From assembly GCA_021740045.1 (NCBI GenBank), contig JAIPAP010000018.1, positions 1-44,806 of the forward strand: 44,806 nt of DNA. Reading direction: 5' to 3'. Below are positions 20,852 through 29,934 of the stretch, piece by piece. The translations under genes and the position numbers were made by a program. Source of the stretch: Bacteroidales bacterium (GTDB lineage Bacteria; Bacteroidota; Bacteroidia; Bacteroidales; JAIPAP01). The stretch's first letter is position 1. Every line of letters begins with the position of its first letter. The notes beneath the pieces were generated by a model, which did no database searches, was not told the DNA's origin, and worked only from the letters and a program-made list of their open reading frames with translations.

Positions 20852-21595
20852 ATGCAAACGAATGCAGTAGAAATTAATGACCTTACGGTTTCGTACCGCT
20901 ATAAACCGGTGCTTTGGGATATCGACCTTGATATTCCCGAAGGGGTGCTTATGGCCATTGTTGGGCCGAACGGTGCAGGAAAATCAACACTTATCAAAAC
21001 CATTTTGGGCATTGTTAAACCGGTGGCCGGAAGCATCAAGATATACGGTAAGCCCTATCACCAAAACCGCTCAAAAGTTGCATACGTACCCCAACGGGGC
21101 ACTGTGGATTGGGATTTTCCTACAACCGTACTTGATGTGGTATTGATGGGTACTTACGGAAAATTGGGATGGATTAAGCGACCCGGAAAAAAGCAAAAAG
21201 AAAAATCGTTGGCCGCTTTGAAGGAGGTAAAAATGCATGACTTTGCCAACCGGCAGATCAGTCAGCTATCGGGTGGCCAACAACAGCGGGTGTTTCTTGC
21301 CCGCGCACTGGTGCAGGATGCCCAGATCTATTTTATGGATGAACCTTTACAGGGCGTTGATGCCGTTACCGAAAAAGCAGTGATCAATATTCTGAAAGAA
21401 TTGAAAAATGAAAACAAAACCGTTGTGGTGGTGCATCACGATCTTTCAACGGTTCCCGATTATTTTGATTGGGTTACCTTTCTCAATGTCCGCCGCATTG
21501 CAAGCGGTAAGGTTATGACGGTGTTTAACGATGCGAATCTCGAGAAAACATACGGTAGCAGTTTCAGAACTTTAAAGGGATATACTACGGCATAG
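20852..21595 (+). CDS. Metal ABC transporter ATP-binding protein (TroB class)
   Basis: VGPNGAGKSTL Walker A, LSGGQQQRVFLARAL signature, IYFMDEPLQGVD Walker B. Confidence 0.97.
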   Translation: MQTNAVEINDLTVSYRYKPVLWDIDLDIPEGVLMAIVGPNGAGKSTLIKTILGIVKPVAGSIKIYGKPYHQNRSKVAYVPQRGTVDWDFPTTVLDVVLMGTYGKLGWIKRPGKKQKEKSLAALKEVKMHDFANRQISQLSGGQQQRVFLARALVQDAQIYFMDEPLQGVDAVTEKAVINILKELKNENKTVVVVHHDLSTVPDYFDWVTFLNVRRIASGKVMTVFNDANLEKTYGSSFRTLKGYTTA

Positions 21596-21604
21596 GGGGC
21601 TGAA

Positions 21605-22738
21605 ATGGAATTCATTGATTTTTTCATTGATTTGTTTACCGATTATACCACGCGTACTATAGGTATTGGAACAGCTATATTGGGTATTGTGAGCGGGGTA
21701 TTGGGTAGTTATGCCGTGCTTCGGCAGCAAAGCTTGCTGGGTGATGCTATCTCCCATGCTACTCTGCCAGGCATTGCAATAGCATTCCTGATTATCGGTA
21801 CCAAAAGCACCGCTTTTTTCTTTTTGGGTGCTGCCGTAGCCGGATGGGCAGGAACTATGTGGATCCGGGGGATCGTTCAAAATACCCGTATTAAAAGCGA
21901 TAGCGCATTGGGCTTGGTGCTTTCCGTATTCTTTGGCTTTGGAATGGTGCTTTTAACCTTTATCCAAAAAATGCCCAATGCCAATCAGGCCGGATTGGAA
22001 ACATTCCTGTTTGGGCAAGCTGCAACACTTATTCATACCGATGTTATTTTGATGGCTATCATCGGGGCGTTTTCCCTTTTTGCCGTTATCTTGTTGTGGA
22101 AGGAATTTAAAATATTGACCTTCGATCCGCAGTACGCTGCTACTCTTGGGTTCAACACCAAATTACTCGACATCATCCTGATCTTCATAATTGTGCTGGC
22201 TATCGTGCTGGGCTTGCAAGCTGTAGGTGTGGTGTTGATGAGCGCCATGCTTCTTGCGCCTGCTGCTGCGGCTCGCCAATGGACGGACAGCCTGTCGATA
22301 ATGATCTTATTGGCGGCCCTTTTCGGTGCCTTGGCAGGGTTAACCGGAACAGCCATCAGCAGTGCAGCTATGAATCTATCAACAGGGCCGGTTATTGTTT
22401 TGGTTTCCATTGCCTTTGTGTTTATTTCATTCATGTTCGCCCCGAACCGCGGGCTTTTATTCAGGGAGATACGGAAACAAGCCAATAAAAAGGAAATGCG
22501 GATGAATCATGTGCTCGAGAACATGTATTGGATTGCCCTGGGTCACGAAAATCTGCAACACCCTCATTCCAATGCCATCTTGAATAAAACACTGGGGTAT
22601 TCCAAAAAGTGTATGCGCGAGCTAAGGGATAAGCATTTGATCGAGCTGAATGAGGATTACGATTGGAACCTTACAGAAAAAGGCATTAAAAGAGCTAAGG
22701 AAGTATACACAGATAATAATAAGAACGAACAACAATGA
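21605..22738 (+). CDS. Metal ABC transporter permease (TroC class) with C-terminal winged-helix-like tail
   Basis: ABC-3 motifs GDAISHATLPGIAIAFLI, VLMSAMLLAPAAAARQWTDSL; C-terminal MRMNHVLENMYWIALGHENLQHPHSNAILNKTLGYSKKCMRELRDKHLIELNEDYDWNLTEKGIKRAKEVY. Confidence 0.95.
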   Translation: MEFIDFFIDLFTDYTTRTIGIGTAILGIVSGVLGSYAVLRQQSLLGDAISHATLPGIAIAFLIIGTKSTAFFFLGAAVAGWAGTMWIRGIVQNTRIKSDSALGLVLSVFFGFGMVLLTFIQKMPNANQAGLETFLFGQAATLIHTDVILMAIIGAFSLFAVILLWKEFKILTFDPQYAATLGFNTKLLDIILIFIIVLAIVLGLQAVGVVLMSAMLLAPAAAARQWTDSLSIMILLAALFGALAGLTGTAISSAAMNLSTGPVIVLVSIAFVFISFMFAPNRGLLFREIRKQANKKEMRMNHVLENMYWIALGHENLQHPHSNAILNKTLGYSKKCMRELRDKHLIELNEDYDWNLTEKGIKRAKEVYTDNNKNEQQ

Positions 22739-23907
22739 GTGTTGCTCAACTGGAAATACAGATCATAGCCGTAATTGTGGCCATTGCTTGTGCCTTGCCG
22801 GGTGTTTTCCTGGTTTTGCGCAAGCGGGCCATGATCAGCGATGCTATCAGTCATGCTATATTGCCGGGGATTGTTATCGGCTTTTTTCTTACCGGGGACC
22901 TATCCTCTCCATTTCTGGTGTTACTTGCAGCAGCTACAGGAGTGCTTACCGTTAGTTTGGTGGAAGTAATCGACCGCACCGGGCTGGTTAAGGAAGACAC
23001 CTCTATCGGGCTTGTTTTTCCCGCCCTGTTTAGCATAGGGGTTATCCTCATATCAAGGTATGCCGGTGATGTTCACCTCGACACGGGTGCTGTTTTGCTG
23101 GGTGAGCTTGCTTTTGCTCCTTTCGACAGGCTTATTATTAACGGCATTGACATGGGCCCTAAAGCACTGTATGTGATGGGAGGTATATTACTGATCAATT
23201 TCCTGTTCATTAGTGTATTTTTTAAAGAGTTAAAGATCAGTACTTTTGATGTTGGCCTTGCTACAACCTTAGGCTTTACGCCAATGGTGCTCCATTATCT
23301 TTTAATGAGCATTGTTTCGATAACAGCAGTAGGTGCATTCGATGCCGTAGGCTCTATTCTGGTTGTTGCCCTCATGATCGTTCCCGCAGCAACGGCTTAC
23401 CTCTTAACCGATGATTTAAGAACCTTGCTGATACTCTCCGGGCTTGCCGGCCTCATCTCAGCTTTGGCCGGGTATTGGATAGCGCACTGGCTGGATGCTT
23501 CCATTGCAGGATCTATGGCCACGGTAGTGGGGCTGCTATTTCTGCTTACTTATCTTTTTGCACCGGGAAGAGGCATTTACTTTATCATCAGAAGGCGTAA
23601 ACGTCAGAAATACGAGTTTGCCCAAATGACCCTAACGGTGCATATCATGAACCACAGCGGTGAGTATGATAATATTGAAGAAAGGCGTATGGATCACTTT
23701 CAGCATCACTTTAACTGGGACCTGGAGCAAGCCAGAACAATTGTAAAACAAGCCCTTAGAAATAAATTCATTCAGCTGGATGGCGATCTAATCTCCCTGA
23801 CCAATAGGGGGCTGCGATTCGCCAGGGCTTCCCAGTCATTGATAATGGCCGAAAAAGACCCTAATATCAATGAGTTTAGAAAACAATTTGTAACGTTCAA
23901 TGAGTAA
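22735..23907 (+). CDS. Metal ABC transporter permease (TroD class) with C-terminal winged-helix-like tail
   Basis: DAISHAILPGIVIGFFL, ILVVALMIVPAATAYLLTDDL; tail MNHSGEYDNIEERRMDHFQHHFNWDLEQARTIVKQALRNKFIQLDGDLISLTNRGLRFARAS. ATGA overlap with the preceding gene. Confidence 0.95.
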   Translation: MSVAQLEIQIIAVIVAIACALPGVFLVLRKRAMISDAISHAILPGIVIGFFLTGDLSSPFLVLLAAATGVLTVSLVEVIDRTGLVKEDTSIGLVFPALFSIGVILISRYAGDVHLDTGAVLLGELAFAPFDRLIINGIDMGPKALYVMGGILLINFLFISVFFKELKISTFDVGLATTLGFTPMVLHYLLMSIVSITAVGAFDAVGSILVVALMIVPAATAYLLTDDLRTLLILSGLAGLISALAGYWIAHWLDASIAGSMATVVGLLFLLTYLFAPGRGIYFIIRRRKRQKYEFAQMTLTVHIMNHSGEYDNIEERRMDHFQHHFNWDLEQARTIVKQALRNKFIQLDGDLISLTNRGLRFARASQSLIMAEKDPNINEFRKQFVTFNE

Positions 23908-24028
23908 CAGCAAAATCAACCGGGAAAAATAAGCCCCTAAACAAAGTCTACCCTTTGATTGTTGCATGATACAGAAATGGAACAAGCATTGCAAAATGGG
24001 TTTTAATGATGATTTAAATGATAAGGAT

Positions 24029-24535
24029 ATGAAAAAGATCGGTTTATTTTACGGTGGAACCAGTAAGGGAAGCACCTATAAAGTAGCGAAAAAGATACAG
24101 GAAGCATTGGGTAAGGAAAATGTAGATTTGCACGATATTGCAAAGTCAAGCAAAACAGATATAGAAAAATATACCAACCTGATATTTGGGACCTCAGCTT
24201 GGGGCGTGGGCGACATGCACCGCGACTGGGAAGGATTCATAGATGAATTTGTCGAAGTTGATTTTTCGGATAAAATAGTTGCTCTGTTTGGACTGGGCGA
24301 TCAGAAAAATTATCCCGAAAGTTACCTCGATGGAACAGGGACCATTTTCTGCCGCCTGCCGAATAAGGAAAACGTAATTGGTTTCTGGCCTACCGAAGGA
24401 TATACTTATTACTATTCATCGGCTGAAAAAGATGGGAAATTTGTTGGTTTAGCCATTGATGAAGATACCCAGCCCGATAAAACCGATGACCGGATCAAGC
24501 AATGGGTAGAGCAGATAAAAGATAAGTTCAAATAA
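24029..24535 (+). CDS. Flavodoxin
   Basis: Start moved to MKKIGLFYGGTSKGSTYKVAKKI; IFGTSAWGVGDMHRDWEGF, VALFGLGDQKNYPESYLDG, GFWPTEGYTYYYSSA. Confidence 0.95.
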   Translation: MKKIGLFYGGTSKGSTYKVAKKIQEALGKENVDLHDIAKSSKTDIEKYTNLIFGTSAWGVGDMHRDWEGFIDEFVEVDFSDKIVALFGLGDQKNYPESYLDGTGTIFCRLPNKENVIGFWPTEGYTYYYSSAEKDGKFVGLAIDEDTQPDKTDDRIKQWVEQIKDKFK

Positions 24536-24663
24536 AATCATAGGTGTAGAAAACATTTTTTTCATCTGGGATTATCCTGTAAGGTGAGGTTACGCCAATT
24601 TCTGTTTGCGATACCAGGCGGTTATTGAAGGTTTATGAACAAAATTTTGGGCAAAATTGAAGT

Positions 24664-24690
24664 TATATATCGATATATATATTACCTTTG
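24664..24690 (+). promoter_or_regulatory. 16-bp perfect palindrome TATATATCGATATATA followed by TACCTTTG (-7-like box)
   Basis: Directly read; TAnnTTTG consensus at 24683-24690 with a TTG 23 bp upstream (24657-24659). Confidence 0.5.
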
Positions 24691-24732
24691 TTATTCGAAA
24701 AACGATAAAATGAACTGATGAAACGTCCATGA

Positions 24733-24772
24733 GCAAATAATCATTATCTTAAACACGGAAATGATTATTTGC
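24733..24772 (+). promoter_or_regulatory. Leader hairpin: perfect 13-bp inverted repeat GCAAATAATCATT / AATGATTATTTGC with a 14-nt loop
   Basis: Directly read in the 5' leader of the small-protein/HmuY/TonB gene set. Confidence 0.7.
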
Positions 24773-24837
24773 GAATGGTAAGTTCCCTGTCTGACGAACA
24801 GGCAGGCATCTGACCATTGAAAATAAAAAATGAACAG

Positions 24838-25206
24838 ATGAAATTGGCCAATAAGTTCCATAAGTATCTTTTGCTTACCACAGCTACAGCATTGTGCTGG
24901 GTGTTTGTGGGGTCACTGGTTAATTTTCATCAACATCAGCTTTTCGGTAAAACCCTCCTCTATAAATTACAACCCTATTTACTACCTTCTAAGGAGCACA
25001 GTAAAAAGGACCATTTTGAAGCAGCCCCGGATAATGGTTTCGACCATTCCGCTGTTAGCATTAGTCCATTTGCCTTAGCCGAAGAACATCAATACCTTAT
25101 TCAACTGCCGGTTTTGGCAATGGAACGTGATCATTATTACTTTTCACTCAACCTTGATGAAGCATGTTATTTGCTTCAGCTCAGGGGACCTCCTGCTTTA
25201 GCCTAA
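24838..25206 (+). CDS. Small single-TM or signal-peptide, His-rich exported protein of unknown function
   Basis: Track start at 24817 is TTG; ATG at 24838 gives MKLANKFHKYLLLTTATALCWVFVGSLVNFHQHQ...; ends EACYLLQLRGPPALA. Confidence 0.7.
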   Translation: MKLANKFHKYLLLTTATALCWVFVGSLVNFHQHQLFGKTLLYKLQPYLLPSKEHSKKDHFEAAPDNGFDHSAVSISPFALAEEHQYLIQLPVLAMERDHYYFSLNLDEACYLLQLRGPPALA

Positions 25207-25340
25207 GCGCTCAAAAGGCTTAAATATCATTTTCGGTAATTTCCGGTGTTAAGAGCCAAAATTCCATTGAGGGAGTTTTGCTAAAACATATGGAAACTAA
25301 AAAAATCAATCAATTATTAATTTTTAAAAAGTTACTGTAT

Positions 25341-26606
25341 ATGAAGATCAATACTACTATTTTGATGATGGTTGTGTTTACCATATCTTTTATAACATTA
25401 AATTCAAACCGGGCTGTGGCCTATATACAATCCGAAGAAGACTCGGTGATTATGGGCTCCAATTACGCCAATGATGTATATTATAACCTGGAAAGCGGGG
25501 AAGTTGGCACGGCTAACCGCACCAACTGGGATGTTGCTTTTTCCACTCAACAAATGAGTGTGAGCATCCTCACCAATGGTGGCGCCGGAACAGCATTGTA
25601 TACCTACCCCAAGGACGATACTGCCGGTTGGAACAGTGTGGATACCACGGGGCTTCATGAATGGAAGGCCCAATACAACTCAAAGGAGGAATGGGCTATC
25701 GGCGCTTTCAATCGCAATGCCCTTGGCCATCCCGATTATGGATGGGGCATGTATAACATCAACACGCATAATGTAACCGGCGATTCATTGTTCATTATTC
25801 AGCTCTCGAATGGAAGCTATATGAAAATGTGGATGGAGATGAAGAACTCTATCGCCAACACCTATCATTTTCGATATGCAGCCCTGGATGGGAGCAATGA
25901 GCAAAATGTGGAAGTAAACGCCAATAATTTCACAGGCAATTATGCTTACTATTCGCTGCAAAACCAGGAAACTGTCGACCGGGAGCCGGAGGAAAATTGG
26001 CATTTGTTATTTACAAAATATGCTGCCGCCATTAATATGGGTGCCGAAGTGGTTCATTATCCGGTTACCGGCGTATTGGTAAATGCCGGCGTAGAAGTGG
26101 CTGAAGTGACCGGTGTGGAGCAGGAATCGTATAACGACTGGGGCGCCCATGCCTTTGCCACCGCTATTGCTGAAATTGGCTACGATTGGAAAGAATTTAA
26201 TGATAACACCTTTCAGTACGAAGTGCTCGATTCACTTGTGTACTTTGTTAAAGACACTTTAGGCAACGTTCATAAGCTGTACTTTACCGGATTTGAAAGC
26301 GGCACTTCCGGTAATGGAAAAGTTGTATTTAACCTTGAAACAATATCCGCCACCGGTACAGAGGAACTTGAGGCCGATGAGATGCTCAACCTATACCCCA
26401 ATCCAGCTAATAACCAGGTGAACCTTCAATTAAGTACAGAAGATGCAACCATCAGTGTTTTTGATGTTACAGGCCGGATGGTTTACCAAACAAAAGGTGA
26501 TAACCATGTTAAGATCAACACCAATGATTGGCAGAGCGGCCTTTATATCCTGAAAATCGATAACGAACAACGGACCATAACGCGTAAGTTGATCATTGAC
26601 AAATAA
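25341..26606 (+). CDS. Secreted HmuY-like protein with T9SS type A C-terminal sorting domain
   Basis: ATG at 25341 starts a signal peptide; two HmuY-like halves (DVYYNLESGEVGTANRTNWDVAFST and YYSLQNQETVDREPEENWHLLFTKY); tail LNLYPNPANNQVNL...GLYILKIDNEQRTITRKLIID. Confidence 0.85.
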   Translation: MKINTTILMMVVFTISFITLNSNRAVAYIQSEEDSVIMGSNYANDVYYNLESGEVGTANRTNWDVAFSTQQMSVSILTNGGAGTALYTYPKDDTAGWNSVDTTGLHEWKAQYNSKEEWAIGAFNRNALGHPDYGWGMYNINTHNVTGDSLFIIQLSNGSYMKMWMEMKNSIANTYHFRYAALDGSNEQNVEVNANNFTGNYAYYSLQNQETVDREPEENWHLLFTKYAAAINMGAEVVHYPVTGVLVNAGVEVAEVTGVEQESYNDWGAHAFATAIAEIGYDWKEFNDNTFQYEVLDSLVYFVKDTLGNVHKLYFTGFESGTSGNGKVVFNLETISATGTEELEADEMLNLYPNPANNQVNLQLSTEDATISVFDVTGRMVYQTKGDNHVKINTNDWQSGLYILKIDNEQRTITRKLIIDK

Positions 26607-26608
26607 AA

Positions 26609-28831
26609 ATGCTAAAATATACGGTTAAATTATTTTTGGTCATCAGCCTGTTGGCTTTTACCTCGCGAGGTTTAAGCCAGCAGGTTTCTTTTAAGCTGGT
26701 CGATAAAAAAAGTAAACAGCCTGTTGCTTATGCCCATGTTTTACTTGAAGGAATTGACAAGGCGTTCAACAAGCAACTGATAACTGATGTTAACGGAAAA
26801 GTTTCAACCAAAATTAGCGGAAAAGCTAAAGTTACTGTTTCGTATGTGGGCTACCGGACATTAACCGATACCATAAAACCGACCCGGAAAAACCTTGTAT
26901 TTGAATTAACTCCCGATATACTTGAAGTTAGCGAGGTGGTTGTCACCGGGCAATATACACCCCAGCGTGTAGACCAATCCATTTACAAAGTTGATGTCAT
27001 CGGTAAGCGCGACATCGATGAAGTGGCTGCTGAAAATCTTTCGGGTTTGCTGGAAAAGCGCTTAAACATCAAAACTTCTTATGACGGTGCTCTGGGCTCC
27101 AGCCTGAGCTTACAAGGCCTCTCGGGCCAGCATGTGAAATTTCTCATCGATGGCGTTCCCGTGATCGGGCGAATGAACGGTAATATCGACCTGGAACAGC
27201 TTAACATGTACAATGTCGATCATATTGAAGTTGTTGAAGGGCCCATGTCAGTGATCTATGGAAGCAATGCCCTGGCCGGTGTTATTAATATCATTACCGA
27301 AGATGGTACCGATGGAAAAGTCGCGGCTAATGTGGATGCGTATTATGAATCGGTGGGTAAATATAACCTGAATGCCAAGACTTCCTACCGGACCGATGAT
27401 CATAATATCGCCCTTAGCGGGGGAAGGCATTTTTTTGATGGCCATCCCGAAACCGGCCAACGCAACCAGTTTTATAAACCAAAACGGCAATATAATGTGC
27501 AGGCCAATTATATTTATAACCCCGGCACCGATTTTAAATTAAAATACAATGGTCGCTTTTTTGATGAAAAAATACTTGACCGTGGCGCTTTGCTGGAACC
27601 TTATTATGAAACAGCGTTTGATAAATATTTCACCACTTCGCGCCTTACCAATGATATTAACCTGAAGACACGCTTTTTTAGTGATCACTATTTTGATTTC
27701 CAGGCATCATATTCAACATACGACAGGAAAAAGAAAACCTACTTTAAAGACCTCACCACCTTGGAGCAAGTTGTAACCGATGACCCCGAAGATCATGATA
27801 CCACTCGGTTTGACGCCTACAGGGGACGGGGAACCTTTACACTCTCCGATGAAAAGCGAAATATGAATTACCAGTTGGGTTTTGACCTGAATTATGAAAC
27901 CGGCAGTGGTAAAAGAATAGAAGGCGAGGAAAAACGTATTGGGGATTATGCCGGATTTTTCAGCTTTAAATACAAACCAACCGGTGAGTTAATACTCCAG
28001 CCGGGCATTCGTTATAACTACAACACCAAGTATAATGCGCCATTGGTTTATTCCCTCAATGTAAAATATGATATTATCGATAAAATGACATTCCGGGCTT
28101 CTTATGCCAAAGGATTCAGGGCTCCTTCGCTAAAAGAGCTTTACCTGTTTTTTGTCGACATCAATCATAACATCAGGGGCAACGAAGACCTTAAGGCCGA
28201 GCACTCCAAAAACATTAATTTCAGCCTTAACTATACCCATCAATGGGAAAAGCTAAGCGGAAAATTCGAAGCCGGAGGGTTTCATAATAACATTCGCAAC
28301 ATAATCACCCTGGCCCGTGAAAGCGGTGACTTATATACCTACATTAATGTGGACCAATATTTGACCAAGGGTATTTTCCTGAAAACAAACTGGTATTTTG
28401 ATTCCGGATTAAAATTTAACGCAGGGGTAACCTATACCGGGCGTTATAACCGGTTTACCACCGATGAGCAAGTGCGGGAATTTGCCTACAGTACTGATGT
28501 TACCTCAGGCCTCTCTTATAACTGGGTGAAGAAAGATGTTAATTTTTCAGTCAACTATAAATATACCGGTGAAGTTCCTGAATTTTATGTTGAAGACGAG
28601 CAAGTTAAGGAAGGATTTGTTGCTGATTATCATAATCTCGATTTCACGGCCATCAAGCATTTCTTTAATCGAAATATGCATTTGTCGGCCGGGGTGAAAA
28701 ATATATTCAACAACACCACTATCCCGGCAGTTGGCGGAACCGGAAGCGTTCATGCCGGGGACTCGGGAAGTATACCCATAGGCTGGGGAAGAACTTATTT
28801 TATTGGATTATCGTACGATTTTAAGAAATGA
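26609..28831 (+). CDS. TonB-dependent outer-membrane receptor with N-terminal carboxypeptidase-like domain
   Basis: Plug VSEVVVTGQYTPQRVDQSIYKVDVIG...FLIDGVPVIGRMNGNIDLEQLNMYNVDHIEVVEGPMSVIYGSNALAGVINIIT; barrel end YFIGLSYDFKK. Confidence 0.96.
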   Translation: MLKYTVKLFLVISLLAFTSRGLSQQVSFKLVDKKSKQPVAYAHVLLEGIDKAFNKQLITDVNGKVSTKISGKAKVTVSYVGYRTLTDTIKPTRKNLVFELTPDILEVSEVVVTGQYTPQRVDQSIYKVDVIGKRDIDEVAAENLSGLLEKRLNIKTSYDGALGSSLSLQGLSGQHVKFLIDGVPVIGRMNGNIDLEQLNMYNVDHIEVVEGPMSVIYGSNALAGVINIITEDGTDGKVAANVDAYYESVGKYNLNAKTSYRTDDHNIALSGGRHFFDGHPETGQRNQFYKPKRQYNVQANYIYNPGTDFKLKYNGRFFDEKILDRGALLEPYYETAFDKYFTTSRLTNDINLKTRFFSDHYFDFQASYSTYDRKKKTYFKDLTTLEQVVTDDPEDHDTTRFDAYRGRGTFTLSDEKRNMNYQLGFDLNYETGSGKRIEGEEKRIGDYAGFFSFKYKPTGELILQPGIRYNYNTKYNAPLVYSLNVKYDIIDKMTFRASYAKGFRAPSLKELYLFFVDINHNIRGNEDLKAEHSKNINFSLNYTHQWEKLSGKFEAGGFHNNIRNIITLARESGDLYTYINVDQYLTKGIFLKTNWYFDSGLKFNAGVTYTGRYNRFTTDEQVREFAYSTDVTSGLSYNWVKKDVNFSVNYKYTGEVPEFYVEDEQVKEGFVADYHNLDFTAIKHFFNRNMHLSAGVKNIFNNTTIPAVGGTGSVHAGDSGSIPIGWGRTYFIGLSYDFKK

Positions 28832-29832
28832 AGATCAAAAACCTCAACATACTTTATTTTTTAGCCTTGATGCTGCTAACAGCTTGTTTCAAAGAAGATG
28901 AACGGGTGGAGCCGCACAAATCGGGCGATCTTAAGCTTGCTTCGGTGGCTATGGAAAACGATTACCGGTACCAGGCCTATTTTGAACTGCAAACCGGAAA
29001 AGTGGTGAAAAAGCATTTGAAAACCTCATGGGATCTTGCTTTTGAGAATGCGCCTGAAGGCGATAAGATAGTGCTGAACGCTTCCCTTTTCATGATGGCT
29101 GCTAAAACACAAAAGCAGGGCATACAATCGCCGGTAGATACCACCGGCTTACAATGGCATTACGATGCTGCCAGTGGCAACACCGATTCATTGGCCATTG
29201 ATAACTGGTATTCCGTGAATGCCGGGGATACAATCTTGAGCAAACAACTTTTTATAATCGACCGGGGGCTTGACTTGCAGGGGAAATCCCGTGGTTTCAG
29301 GCAGTTGGTGGTTTCGGGTTTCGGTAAGAGGTATTATGAAATTACCCATGCCAAAATGGATGGCAATGATAAAAAAACTGTAAAACTTGATAGGGACACC
29401 TCCCGCACTTATACGTATTTTTCATTTGAAAACTCCAATGAAAACCTACCGGCACCTCCACCTAAAAATAACTGGGATTTGTTGTTTACCCAATACACCA
29501 AGCTATTGTATACCGATGAAGGTGAACCCTATCCATACCTGGTTACCGGGGTTCTCTTAAATCAACACAAAGTGATGGCTGCTGAGGTTACAAGCGATTT
29601 TGAAAACATCACCCTTGAATATGCCCAGGGGATTTCTTACACTGATGTTAACGATGTTATCGGTTATGACTGGAAGACTTATGACTTTGATGCCGGAAGT
29701 TATACGGTTGACCCGGACAAAATCTTTTTGATCAAGGGCGCCGAAGGGTTTTACTACAAGCTCAGGTTTGTGGGTTTCTACAGTAATACCGGTGAAAAAG
29801 GTCATCCCACTTTTGAATATAGGCAACTGTAA
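28828..29832 (+). CDS. HmuY-like lipoprotein
   Basis: LMLLTACFKEDE lipobox; YQAYFELQTGKVVKKHLKTSWDLAFEN and YTYFSFENSNENLPAPPPKNNWDLLFTQY; ATGA overlap with the receptor gene. Confidence 0.83.
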   Translation: MKIKNLNILYFLALMLLTACFKEDERVEPHKSGDLKLASVAMENDYRYQAYFELQTGKVVKKHLKTSWDLAFENAPEGDKIVLNASLFMMAAKTQKQGIQSPVDTTGLQWHYDAASGNTDSLAIDNWYSVNAGDTILSKQLFIIDRGLDLQGKSRGFRQLVVSGFGKRYYEITHAKMDGNDKKTVKLDRDTSRTYTYFSFENSNENLPAPPPKNNWDLLFTQYTKLLYTDEGEPYPYLVTGVLLNQHKVMAAEVTSDFENITLEYAQGISYTDVNDVIGYDWKTYDFDAGSYTVDPDKIFLIKGAEGFYYKLRFVGFYSNTGEKGHPTFEYRQL

Positions 29833-29934
29833 ATACTGGTGAACCAATTACAATTAAATATGTTAGCCTGTGATATATGATAAATGAAATGCAATAAGTA
29901 CATTTAGGTACTGAAGACAATAAAAATTATACAA

